This document shows, piece by piece, positions 32,608 to 40,614 of a DNA stretch of 64,000 nucleotides. The notes below the pieces were generated by a model. It worked only from the letters and a program-made list of their open reading frames with translations. It made no database searches and was not told the origin of the DNA. Source of the stretch: Mucilaginibacter sp. KACC 22773 (GTDB taxonomy: Bacteria > Bacteroidota > Bacteroidia > Sphingobacteriales > Sphingobacteriaceae). The DNA is taken from contig NZ_CP117883.1 in the NCBI RefSeq assembly GCF_028736215.1, positions 6,944,001 to 7,008,000 of the forward strand. Reading direction: 5' to 3'. How positions within the stretch are numbered: position 1 is the first letter of the stretch; each line of letters starts with the position of its first letter. Made by a program: the position numbers and the translations under genes.

Positions 32608-35058
32608 CTAATTCGCTCCCAAATTTATCAAATCAGCAAATACACCTGCAGCAGTTACTTCCGCACCCGCGCCGGGGCCTTTTACTACCAGCGGGCGTTC
32701 TTTGTACCTGTCGGTTGTAAACGATATAATGTTATCGCTGCCCGATAGCATGTAAAACGGATGGTTTTCATCAACCATTTGCAGGGTGATGGTTACTTTA
32801 CCATTTTCAAGCTTGCCTATGTAACGTAACACCTTGCCGTCTTTTTCGGCCTGGTCTTTAAGTTTTGCAAAGTGGGCGTCTTCTGTTTTAAGGGTAGCAT
32901 AAAAATCATCTACCGATTTTGCTTCAAGGCTGGCTTTCGGCAATACGCTTTCAATATCAACATCGGCTTCTTCCATTGCATAACCGGCATCGCGGGCCAG
33001 GATGAGCATTTTGCGCATAAAATCCTTACCGCTCAAATCGTCGCGCGGATCTGGTTCGGTATAGCCTTTTTCCTGGGCTTCTTTTACCACATCATGGAAA
33101 TTGGCATCGCCTTTAAAATTATTAAAAATGAAGGATATAGTACCTGATAGGATGGCTTCTATGCGCTGCACCCTATCGCCGCTGTTCATTAGGTTTTTCA
33201 ATGTGTTGATGATAGGCAGGCCTGCACCAACGTTGGTTTCGTAAAAGAAATCGACCCCATGGCGGCGGGCGGTATCTTTAAATGTGCGGTATTGCGTGTA
33301 GCTGCCCGAGTTACCAATTTTATTACAGGTGATTACCGAGATGTTGGCTTTAAAAACATCTTCATAAAACTCAATTGGCTTAGGGCTGGCGGTATTGTCA
33401 ATAAACACACAGTTGGGCAGGTTCATGGCCTTCATCCTGGCAATAAACTCTTTCAGGTCGGCACTGTATGGTGATGCCTCTATGTCATTTTGCCAGGTAT
33501 CTAAAGAGATACCATCGCTGTTAAAAGTCATTTTACGGGTATTGCTGATGCCGGCAACTTTTACCTGGATGCCGTTATTACCTTTCAGATAATCGGTATG
33601 GGCATTTAGCTGGGCAAACAAGGTTTTACCAATATTGCCGGTGCCTAAACAGAAAGCGTGAAGCGTTTTAGTTAGCTGTACAAAGAAAGCATCATGTACT
33701 GCATTGAGGGCCTTTGAAAGATCCTGGGCCGAAATGATAACCGAGATATTATACTCCGACGAACCCTGGGCTATAGCCCTCACGTTAACTCCGTTACGAC
33801 CCAGTGCATGGAACAACTTGCCCGACATGCCCGGCGTTTGCTTCATGTTTTCGCCAACTACGGCCAGTATGGCCAGTTTTTTTTCAATAACCAGGTGTTC
33901 CAGCTTTTTGGCCAACAGCTCCAGTTCAAACTCCTGTTCTATCAGTTGTTTGGCCTTTTCGGTATCCTGTGGTTGTACCGCAAAGGTGATACTGTGCTCT
34001 GACGACGATTGGGTAATCAAGATGATATTGATTTGCTCCCGGGCCAACAACGAGAATAAACGACCGCTAAAACCCGATTTACCAACCATGCCGCTACCCT
34101 CTAAATTAAGGATACTGATATTGTTTATAGACGAAATGCCCTTGATAGGCAGGCTTGACGCCTTACAATCATGACGGATCACGGTACCTTCAAATTCCGG
34201 CTCGAAAGTGTTTTTGATAACAATAGGTATCTTTTTCAGGAAAGCCGGGATCATGGTTGGCGGATAGATCACTTTGGCACCGAAGTAAGAAAGCTCCATG
34301 GCTTCGGTATAGGTAAGCTCGGTTAATGAAAATGCTTTTTTAACCATGCGCGGATCAGCGGTCATCATACCGTTTACATCCGTCCATATCTGGATCTCTT
34401 TGGCGTTAAGCGCCGCGCCGAAAATAGCAGCTGTGTAATCAGAGCCGCCGCGGCCTAATGTGGTTGTTTGGCCGGCATCGTTGCCTGCAATAAAACCGGT
34501 AACAAACAATATTTTGTCTTTATTTTCCTGGTGTAACGTTTTAATAAGCAGCTCTGTCAGCTCTGTATTTACCTTGGCATTGCCAAAAGCGCTGTCGGTT
34601 TTAATTACATCTGCAGCGTCAACATACAATACGTCTTTAAAATGCTGGGCGGCAATTTTACTCACCATAATGGTCGAGCAGCGTTCGCCAAAGCTTAATA
34701 CCTGGTCGCGGGTTTTGGGGGTAAGCTCGCGTAGTGTTAATACGCCCTGCAGTAATTCCTCTAACTGGTTAAAGTGAATTTTTAAACGGGTGAAGGCGGG
34801 GTTTTGGTTTTGCACATCGAGCAGTGTTTTTACTACATCAAAGTGACGTCTTTCCAGTTCGGCCAGTTGAGCGGTAAACTCTTTACCATTGGCGGCATCT
34901 TCGGCCATCGAGGCCAGCAGGTTGGTTACCCCGCCCATCGCCGATAATACAACAACCGGCTTAACTTCATTTTTCACTTCGCCTTTTAATATGTTTAAAA
35001 GCGTTTGGATACTTGCGGCGGAACCTACGGATGTGCCGCCGAATTTTAAAACTTTCAT
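32608..35058 (-). CDS. thrA: Bifunctional aspartokinase / homoserine dehydrogenase
   Basis: 816 residues. The aspartokinase domain (1-290) starts MKVLKFGGTSVGSAASI and has TTLGRGGSDYTAAIFGAAL. Two ACT domains follow (about 315-455), the site of feedback inhibition by threonine. The homoserine dehydrogenase domain (465-816) has the NAD-binding CLGTGNIGKTLFAQL, FFYETNVGAGLPI and GYTEPDPRDDLSGKD. It supplies homoserine for thrB and thrC and for methionine. An attenuator-like leader precedes it. Confidence 0.96.
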   Translation of the reverse strand: MKVLKFGGTSVGSAASIQTLLNILKGEVKNEVKPVVVLSAMGGVTNLLASMAEDAANGKEFTAQLAELERRHFDVVKTLLDVQNQNPAFTRLKIHFNQLEELLQGVLTLRELTPKTRDQVLSFGERCSTIMVSKIAAQHFKDVLYVDAADVIKTDSAFGNAKVNTELTELLIKTLHQENKDKILFVTGFIAGNDAGQTTTLGRGGSDYTAAIFGAALNAKEIQIWTDVNGMMTADPRMVKKAFSLTELTYTEAMELSYFGAKVIYPPTMIPAFLKKIPIVIKNTFEPEFEGTVIRHDCKASSLPIKGISSINNISILNLEGSGMVGKSGFSGRLFSLLAREQINIILITQSSSEHSITFAVQPQDTEKAKQLIEQEFELELLAKKLEHLVIEKKLAILAVVGENMKQTPGMSGKLFHALGRNGVNVRAIAQGSSEYNISVIISAQDLSKALNAVHDAFFVQLTKTLHAFCLGTGNIGKTLFAQLNAHTDYLKGNNGIQVKVAGISNTRKMTFNSDGISLDTWQNDIEASPYSADLKEFIARMKAMNLPNCVFIDNTASPKPIEFYEDVFKANISVITCNKIGNSGSYTQYRTFKDTARRHGVDFFYETNVGAGLPIINTLKNLMNSGDRVQRIEAILSGTISFIFNNFKGDANFHDVVKEAQEKGYTEPDPRDDLSGKDFMRKMLILARDAGYAMEEADVDIESVLPKASLEAKSVDDFYATLKTEDAHFAKLKDQAEKDGKVLRYIGKLENGKVTITLQMVDENHPFYMLSGSDNIISFTTDRYKERPLVVKGPGAGAEVTAAGVFADLINLGAN

Positions 35059-35080
35059 TTTGTGTTTTTAGCAATATAAA

Positions 35081-35117
35081 TAATAAAAAAGCCTTCCTCG
35101 TTTTTGGAGGAAGGCTT
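35081..35117 (-). terminator. Attenuator terminator of the thr leader
   Basis: On the minus strand AAGCCTTCCTC (35107-35117) pairs with GAGGAAGGCTT (35089-35099): 11 perfect pairs, 7-nt loop, then TTTTATTA. It ends 22 bp before the thrA ATG, where a terminator would block the whole operon. Confidence 0.9.
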
Positions 35118-35207
35118 CATTTGGTTTCTTTTGTTTATGTTTTACACCATACGATTATCTTCCTCCGAGTTTTATGCCGGTGGTAATAATTGTTGTAATA
35201 ATGGTGT
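35106..35207 (-). promoter_or_regulatory. Competing antiterminator and leader helices of the thr attenuator
   Basis: GGAGGAAG (35159-35166, minus strand), in the last codons of the leader ORF, can pair with CTTCCTCC (35106-35113), which is part of the terminator's 5' arm. Another helix joins ACACCAT in the Thr/Ile codons (35201-35207) with ATGGTGT after the leader stop (35144-35150). A ribosome reaching the stop would cover GGAGGAAG and free the terminator; a stall on Thr/Ile codons would leave it free to antiterminate. Predicted by eye. Confidence 0.75.
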
Positions 35208-35220
35208 TGTTAATTGTCAT
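35155..35220 (-). CDS. thrL: thr operon leader peptide
   Basis: A 21-codon ORF, ATG at 35218-35220, TAA at 35155-35157. The product begins MTINNTIITTIITT and ends GIKLGGR: 6 Thr and 6 Ile of 21 residues. This is the composition of the E. coli thr leader, which answers to threonine and isoleucine. It ends about 40 nt before a terminator and about 100 nt before thrA. The sequence is not homologous residue by residue to E. coli ThrL; the similarity is in design. Confidence 0.87.
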   Translation of the reverse strand: MTINNTIITTIITTGIKLGGR

Positions 35221-35234
35221 ACTTATAATGTCGA

Positions 35235-35265
35235 CAAAGTAAATAGATATTTTTATAATAAGCAA
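35235..35265 (-). promoter_or_regulatory. Putative thr operon promoter
   Basis: Minus strand TTG (35263-35265), 21-nt spacer, TACTTTG (35235-35241), close to TTTG-N19-21-TAnnTTTG but one base short in the -7 box. Transcription would start a few bases before the leader ATG. Confidence 0.35.
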
Positions 35266-35318
35266 GCTTTATTTTACTTTTTTAAAAACTCATGCCTCAT
35301 TAACAGCATTATGCAGGG

Positions 35319-35615
35319 CAAACGCAATTAATTGGGTTAACATAACTTAACATATTTCAGGTAAAACACTTACAATAGGTTGACAATCAATGCTTTATAC
35401 TTTACCATGGTTAACGATAAACTGATTGCGCAATTTAGCCGCGTCCAAATATTTGTGCCTGGTGTTGGCCAATACAAGTCACTTGGGTACCTCTGTCATT
35501 TAACCAGGATCGGGCAACAAAAACAAGGTATCGCTTGATTACTCATTTCCCCACACCATAAGCTTATTCTTAAATAACAGCTTTTCGCCGTTAACTATTT
35601 AGATGCATTTACCCC
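35319..35615 (+). repeat. Dispersed non-coding repeat, copy B
   Basis: Aligns with 2836-3085 in the same order of conserved blocks (CAAACGCA, TAATTGGGTTAACATAACTT and continuing, CATGGTTAAC, CCAAATATTTGTGCCTG, GGATCGGGC, CCATAAGCT, TAGATRCRTTTAC). The second half is more diverged and has extra bases. It fills the gap between the thr promoter and rsgA; no ORF is visible. Confidence 0.75.
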
Positions 35616-35657
35616 GCAGCATTATGGCATTAATGGTGATATAAGCATAGTATTTGT

Positions 35658-35665
35658 TACTTTTG
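35658..35665 (+). promoter_or_regulatory. Bacteroidota-type -7 element for rsgA
   Basis: TACTTTTG matches TAnnTTTG exactly, 13 bp before the rsgA ATG. No clear -33 box. Confidence 0.45.
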
Positions 35666-35678
35666 AACCTTAATTACT

Positions 35679-36599
35679 ATGCAGGGATTACTCATAAAAT
35701 CAACCGGAAGCTGGTACCAGGTGCAAACACCCGATGGCCAACGGATTGATTGCCGGATAAAAGGAAAATTCAGGATGCAAGGCATCACCACAACCAACCC
35801 CGTGGCCGTGGGCGATGTAGTGGAGTTTGAAATGGAACCCGAGCAGGAAAGCGGGGTAATTACCAAACTGCACCAGCGTAAAAACTATATTATCCGCAAG
35901 GCTATTAACCTGAGCAAGCAGGCCCAGATCATAGCTGCCAATCTTGACCAGGCGTTGTTGGTAGTTACTTTAGCTTCGCCACGCACTTCATTAGGTTTTA
36001 TCGACCGTTTTTTGGTTACCGCCGAAGCTTATGATATCCCCGCCCGATTGATATTTAACAAAGTAGATTTGTTTAGCGACGAAGGCCTGGAAATACTGGC
36101 CGACCTGAAAGCCGTTTACGAAAAAATTGGATACCCCTGCTTTGAAGTATCGGCATTGGAGGGCACCAATATTGATAAAGTACAGGAACTTTTAAAAGAT
36201 AAGGTAACGCTGTTTTCCGGCCACTCCGGCGTAGGTAAATCAAGCCTCATCAATGCCCTTTTGCCAAACCTTGACCTGCGTACCCACATGGTATCTGAGT
36301 GGAGCGACAAAGGCATGCACACCACAACCTTTGCCGAAATGTTTGAACTGCCACAGGGAGGTTTTATTATCGACACCCCCGGCATCCGTGAATTGGGTGT
36401 CATCGACATAGAAAAAAACGAACTAAGTCACTTTTTTCCAGAGATGCGCTCGCGCATGAACCAATGCCGCTTTAACAATTGCCGCCATATTAATGAACCC
36501 GGCTGCGCTGTGCTGGAAGCTTTGGAAGAGGGCGATATTGAATTATCGCGCTATGAAAGCTATTTGAGCATTTATAATGGGAATGATACCAGGGCTTAA
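35679..36599 (+). CDS. rsgA: Ribosome small-subunit-dependent GTPase A
   Basis: 306 residues; a 30S-subunit maturation GTPase. An OB fold at the N-terminus is followed by a circularly permuted GTPase domain with motif order G4 (FNKVDLF), G5 (VSALEG), G1 (GHSGVGKSSLIN) and G3 (DTPGI). The C-terminal zinc motif is in QCRFNNCRHINEPGCAV. Length is normal. It is a single gene that converges on the transsulfuration gene. Confidence 0.95.
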   Translation: MQGLLIKSTGSWYQVQTPDGQRIDCRIKGKFRMQGITTTNPVAVGDVVEFEMEPEQESGVITKLHQRKNYIIRKAINLSKQAQIIAANLDQALLVVTLASPRTSLGFIDRFLVTAEAYDIPARLIFNKVDLFSDEGLEILADLKAVYEKIGYPCFEVSALEGTNIDKVQELLKDKVTLFSGHSGVGKSSLINALLPNLDLRTHMVSEWSDKGMHTTTFAEMFELPQGGFIIDTPGIRELGVIDIEKNELSHFFPEMRSRMNQCRFNNCRHINEPGCAVLEALEEGDIELSRYESYLSIYNGNDTRA

Positions 36600-36669
36600 A
36601 GAAGAGTCAAGAGATTAGAATTAAGAAAAAAGCTCACGGGCTTAGTCTTAATCCTTGCTCCAAAATTCT

Positions 36670-37908
36670 TTATCCTTCCAGCGCCGTCTTAAAATCCTCC
36701 ACCAAATCATCCAAATCCTCAATCCCCACCGATAGGCGGATCATGCTTTCGGGGATGCCCATTTCGGCACGGCGCTCGGCACCAAGCTCAAAAAATATGG
36801 TTTGAGCTACGGGGATAGCCAGGGTACGGGTATCGCCCAGGTTGCTTGATTTTACTACCAGCTGCAATTTATTTAAAAATGCAAGGCAATCAATACTGTC
36901 GTCCAGTTCGATGCTCATCAGTCCGCCAAATTTGGCAAATAACTTACCGGCACGCTCATGCTGGGGGTGATTTTCCAGGCCCGGATAAAATACTTTTTTA
37001 ATTTTTGGATGGCTTTCAAAATAAGTAGCCAGCGCAAATGCATTGTTGCAGGCACGTTCTAACCGGAGAGCCAATGTTTCCGAACCTACAGATATGGAAT
37101 GCGCGGCTTCGGGCGATAAAGTGCCGCCAGCATCGCGAAGTCCTTTTTTACGAATCTGCGTCATTCCCAAAGCCTCGGGCTTTACCTGGGTTTTAAAGCC
37201 CGGGAAAATGTTGGGGTATATGCTCCAGTCAAACAAGCCGGTATCGGTAACACTGCCGCCTAATGCATTGCCGTGACCGCCGATGTATTTGGTTAACGAG
37301 TTGATGACCAGGCCTGCCTTTACGTCAATTGGATTAAACAGGTATGGCGACGTCATGGTGTTATCTACCACATATAAAATTCCTTTTTCGCTGCAAAGTG
37401 TACCAATGCCCTCCAAATCTGCAATTTGGGTGGCCGGGTTGGCAATGGTTTCAACAAAAACCAGTTTGGTATTTTCTTTTATTTCGGCGCGAACGTTTTC
37501 AACATCTGTAGCGTCAACAAAGGTAATATCCAAACCTAAGTCGATATACGTTTGAAAAATACTACGGCTGTTGCCAAATAAAAACGAACTGGCTACTATA
37601 TGATCTGTATGTTTTATCAATGCCATAATGGTGGCCGAAATAGCCGCCATCCCGGTAGAGAACGCAATAGAAGATAAGCCCTTTTCCATTTGGGTTACTT
37701 TATACTCCAATGCGGTAACCGTAGGGTTTCCCTGGCGCGAATAAGCGTAACCTTTCTTTTTGTTCTGAAAAATATCAACCAAATCCTGCACATCCTCGTG
37801 CCCGTAAGTAACCGAAGTATGGATTGGTTTATGTAAAGACCCGTGCTCTGGCTTGCCCAGGCGGTCGGCATGTAATAGGGTAGTTGTAAAGCCTCTTTTA
37901 GTAGTCAT
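36670..37908 (-). CDS. Cys/Met-metabolism PLP enzyme (cystathionine gamma-synthase / O-acetylhomoserine sulfhydrylase / Met gamma-lyase family)
   Basis: 412 residues, fold-type I. PLP-binding Lys is in INSLTKYIGGHGNALGG; AYSRQGNPTVTALE is the partner-subunit motif, STGMAAISAT contacts PLP, and MIRLSVGIEDLDDLVEDF ends the protein. It may form or break C-S bonds in methionine/cysteine metabolism; which member of the family cannot be settled. The homoserine route starts in the nearby thrA. Confidence 0.87.
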   Translation of the reverse strand: MTTKRGFTTTLLHADRLGKPEHGSLHKPIHTSVTYGHEDVQDLVDIFQNKKKGYAYSRQGNPTVTALEYKVTQMEKGLSSIAFSTGMAAISATIMALIKHTDHIVASSFLFGNSRSIFQTYIDLGLDITFVDATDVENVRAEIKENTKLVFVETIANPATQIADLEGIGTLCSEKGILYVVDNTMTSPYLFNPIDVKAGLVINSLTKYIGGHGNALGGSVTDTGLFDWSIYPNIFPGFKTQVKPEALGMTQIRKKGLRDAGGTLSPEAAHSISVGSETLALRLERACNNAFALATYFESHPKIKKVFYPGLENHPQHERAGKLFAKFGGLMSIELDDSIDCLAFLNKLQLVVKSSNLGDTRTLAIPVAQTIFFELGAERRAEMGIPESMIRLSVGIEDLDDLVEDFKTALEG

Positions 37909-37958
37909 TTTGAACCTATCAGTAAAAAAATAATAGCGGTTGCGAACTTAAGAATTTT

Positions 37959-38135
37959 TATGCACACGAATTTCACCAATTAAGTCGAATTAACACAAAT
38001 CCGATAGATAAAGTATTATATAGACAACACCAATCTCCTGAACTGGGTCGAATAGGCACTAATTTGATGAGCGTGGATAAATTAATTCACCTGAATTAGT
38101 GAAATTCGATCCAATTCGTGACATTCGTGTGCATA
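37959..38135. repeat. Palindromic element with 13-bp perfect ends, abutting dtd
   Basis: TATGCACACGAAT (37959-37971) and ATTCGTGTGCATA (38123-38135) are exact inverted repeats 177 bp apart end to end; inner AATTAGTGAAATTCG-type repeats extend the symmetry. The last base of the right arm is the A of the dtd ATG. It resembles a small MITE and belongs to the AATTCGTG family seen at three other sites. Confidence 0.7.
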
Positions 38136-38593
38136 TGAGAGCAGTATTACAACGGGTAACCGAAGCAAGTTGCAAAGTTGATGGTGAAATAACCGGGCAA
38201 ATAGGCGCCGGCTTCCTGGTATTGCTGGGTATTGAAGATGCCGATACTGACGAGGACCTAAACTGGCTGGCCAATAAAATTGCAGGCATGCGTGTTTTTA
38301 GCGATGAAAACGGCCTGATGAACAAAGCCCTTGCCGATATCAATGGCAACATATTGCTGATATCGCAATTCACCTTATTTGCCCAAACAAAAAAGGGAAA
38401 CCGGCCATCATTTATCCGGGCTGCAAAACCCGATAAGGCAATACCGATGTACGAGCAAATGATCAAAACGTTGCAAACAATCACCGGTAAAAAGGTAGCC
38501 ACGGGCATTTTTGGGGCTGATATGAAGATTAGTTTATTGAACGATGGCCCGGTGACTATTGTGATGGATACCAGGGACAAAGACAATCATTAA
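38135..38593 (+). CDS. dtd: D-aminoacyl-tRNA deacylase
   Basis: 152 residues from the ATG at 38135, which gives the family start MRAVLQRVTEASCKVDGEI; the longer upstream ORF is repeat sequence. It removes D-amino acids wrongly attached to tRNA. Active-site motifs: LISQFTLFAQTKKGNRPSF and the Gly-Pro motif LNDGPVTIVMDT. The 5' boundary coincides with the end of a palindromic repeat. Confidence 0.94.
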   Translation: MRAVLQRVTEASCKVDGEITGQIGAGFLVLLGIEDADTDEDLNWLANKIAGMRVFSDENGLMNKALADINGNILLISQFTLFAQTKKGNRPSFIRAAKPDKAIPMYEQMIKTLQTITGKKVATGIFGADMKISLLNDGPVTIVMDTRDKDNH

Positions 38594-38619
38594 TTGCACA
38601 CCAATTTTTCTAATTTTAT

Positions 38620-38759
38620 CGAATTTCACGAATGGAATAAACACGAATTTTCACAGATTTAGGCAAATTTCACGAATTTATTTATCGCTGGGTTAGTGAA
38701 AATCATATTCAATTAGTGAAAATCGTGTATAATAATAAATTCGTGTCCATTTCATTTTT
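38620..38759. repeat. AATTCGTG/CACGAATT repeat cluster before the GxxExxY gene
   Basis: AAACACGAATTTTCAC and AAATTTCACGAATTTA on the left are mirrored by AATTAGTGAAAATCGTG and AAATTCGTGTCC on the right, ending 10 bp before the next ATG. Confidence 0.65.
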
Positions 38760-39134
38760 ATGACTGATATTTTATTCAAAGAGGAATCCTACAAAATAAT
38801 TGGCGTTTGTTTTGAAGTTCATAAGATATTGGGGCATGGCTTTAAGGAGGTTGTTTATAAAGATGCCCTGGAGTTTGAGTTTAAACGATTAGGTCTTCCA
38901 TTCGAGAAAGAGAAACCATATTCCCTTTTCTACAAAGAGCAAAAACTCAAACACTTTTTTGTTGCAGATTTTGTATTATATAACACGATCATTCTTGAAA
39001 TAAAAGCGGGAAATTATATTGGCGATCCCTATATTAAACAAACACTTAACTATTTAAAAGCCTCGGGCCTGAGATTAGGTATTGTAATAAATTTCGGCGC
39101 CCCCTCGGTAGAATATCAAAGAGTAATCATATAA
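38760..39134 (+). CDS. GxxExxY family protein
   Basis: 124 residues. The motif GFKEVVY (GxxExxY) follows VHKILGH, and FVLYNTIILEIKAGNYIGDPY contains the conserved D/E...K core, with YLKASGLRLGIVINFGAP after it. The layout is that of a PD-(D/E)XK nuclease-like fold. The family is common in Bacteroidota and its function is unsettled. It sits between two repeat clusters. Confidence 0.85.
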   Translation: MTDILFKEESYKIIGVCFEVHKILGHGFKEVVYKDALEFEFKRLGLPFEKEKPYSLFYKEQKLKHFFVADFVLYNTIILEIKAGNYIGDPYIKQTLNYLKASGLRLGIVINFGAPSVEYQRVII

Positions 39135-39164
39135 TTATTCCAATTCGAAAAAATTCACCCAAAA

Positions 39165-39261
39165 GCATTCGTGGTAATTCGCCACATTCGTGAAATTCGT
39201 GTTTCATAACCTTCGCGACAATTCGATTTAATTCGTGAAATTCGTGTTTATTTAAATTCGT
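39165..39261. repeat. AATTCGTGAAATTCGTG repeat cluster before mazG
   Basis: ATTCGTGAAATTCGTGTTT (near 39189) and AATTCGTGAAATTCGTGTTT (near 39232), plus AATTCGTG partial units; the last AAATTCGTGTT ends 2-3 bp before the mazG ATG. Confidence 0.75.
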
Positions 39262-39264
39262 GTT

Positions 39265-39591
39265 ATGGAAATTAAAGAAGCGCAGCATCTGGTAGATAAG
39301 TGGATAAATACCACGGGCATCCGGTATTTTAATGAGTTAACCAATACTGCCATTTTGATGGAGGAGGTGGGCGAAGTAGCCCGCATTATGGCGAGGCAGT
39401 ATGGCGAACAATCATTTAAAAAATCGGATACAGAGGTTAACCTGGCAGATGAAATGGCGGATGTGCTTTTTGTGCTGATATGCCTGGCTAACCAAACCGG
39501 TATCGACCTCACGGATGCACTGGAAAAGAATATGGAAAAGAAAAGCATCCGTGACGCCGACCGGCATAAGAATAACGAGAAGCTGAAATGA
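39265..39591 (+). CDS. MazG-type nucleotide pyrophosphohydrolase
   Basis: 108 residues, all-alpha NTP pyrophosphatase. The metal-binding signature EEVGEVARI (ExxE) and DEMADVLFVLICLAN (ExxD) are in place. Small single-domain members clear non-canonical nucleotides. The gene is isolated between repeat sequence and an AT-rich gap. Confidence 0.87.
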   Translation: MEIKEAQHLVDKWINTTGIRYFNELTNTAILMEEVGEVARIMARQYGEQSFKKSDTEVNLADEMADVLFVLICLANQTGIDLTDALEKNMEKKSIRDADRHKNNEKLK

Positions 39592-39711
39592 CGATTTTTA
39601 AAATTATGTGTCGAATTAAATTAAATAACAAAATTTAATTTCGTCAAAAATCAATTTTATATAATTTAATAAGGCACATTTCGTTTATTATCAAAACTAA
39701 ATTTCCTTATT

Positions 39712-40590
39712 ATGAAAACTTATATTATCACATTTTCCTTATTGCTGACACTTTGCGCCTGCGAAAAGAAAAGCGAACCATCAAAATTGAGGGCTTTGGA
39801 CGTCACGTTGGCAGCACCGCCAATGGCAGAAGAAAAGAACATTGGCAGTGCAAATTCTTTAGCTAAATCAGCCTCAGATAAAAGTGTAACACCTCAAAAA
39901 GAGACAATAGATACTTCAAAAAAAATCATCAAGGAAGGCGAAATCCGTTTCCATACCGGCAACCTTTACGCTGCAAAACAAAAAATAGTAAATTCATTAC
40001 AAAGCCTTGGCGGTTATGTAGCCGAAGAAACTGAAACCAACGGCGGCGATAACAGCCAGAAAGGGTTTGATTTAAAGGTCCGCGTACCTTCAAAAAATTT
40101 CGACAGGTTCCTGGATGCGTTGCAAGCCAGCGGGGATAGTATCGACACTAAAAACATCCGCAGGAAAGATGTTACTTCGGATTTTATTGACATTGCTACA
40201 CGGCTAAAAAACAAACAGTTACTGGAAAGCAGATACCTGGACCTGCTAAGAAGGGCTACAAAAACAAGCGACTTATTGGAGATAGAGGACAAGATAGCCG
40301 AAATACGCACGGATATTGAATCGACCCAGGGGCAACTAAATTATATGACCCGCCAGGTTGCTTTCAGTTCGCTCGATATCACCTTTTACAATAAACATGG
40401 CGAACGTACAACTAACGAAAATGGCTTTAGCTACCGGTTTAAGCAGGCAATAACCCAAAGCTGGGATATTGTACAAGACTTGTTTTTTACCGTAATAACA
40501 CTTTGGCCGGTTTTAGTTATAGTACTAATAGGGTTTTGGTGGTTCAGAAGATGGGCAAGAAAAAGAAAACTGGAGAAGGATGCCGAATAA
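39712..40590 (+). CDS. DUF4349 lipoprotein with C-terminal membrane helix
   Basis: 292 residues. Lipobox LLLTLCACEKK (C17). The DUF4349 core includes GEIRFHTGNLYAAKQKIVNS, LGGYVAEETETN, KVRVPSKNFDRFLDAL and a coiled coil (LLEIEDKIAEIRTDIESTQG), then a membrane segment (about 262-278) and a basic tail. Being anchored at both ends, it may span the periplasm or remain at the inner membrane. Function unknown. Confidence 0.85.
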   Translation: MKTYIITFSLLLTLCACEKKSEPSKLRALDVTLAAPPMAEEKNIGSANSLAKSASDKSVTPQKETIDTSKKIIKEGEIRFHTGNLYAAKQKIVNSLQSLGGYVAEETETNGGDNSQKGFDLKVRVPSKNFDRFLDALQASGDSIDTKNIRRKDVTSDFIDIATRLKNKQLLESRYLDLLRRATKTSDLLEIEDKIAEIRTDIESTQGQLNYMTRQVAFSSLDITFYNKHGERTTNENGFSYRFKQAITQSWDIVQDLFFTVITLWPVLVIVLIGFWWFRRWARKRKLEKDAE

Positions 40591-40614
40591 AAGCGCGCTG
40601 ATAGCCTGCTAATT

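Noticed and set aside
36600..36669. Terminator between rsgA and the transsulfuration gene
   Set aside because: TTAAGA/TCTTAA and AAGC/GCTT pairs are separated by an internal loop and the T run is interrupted; too weak to call.
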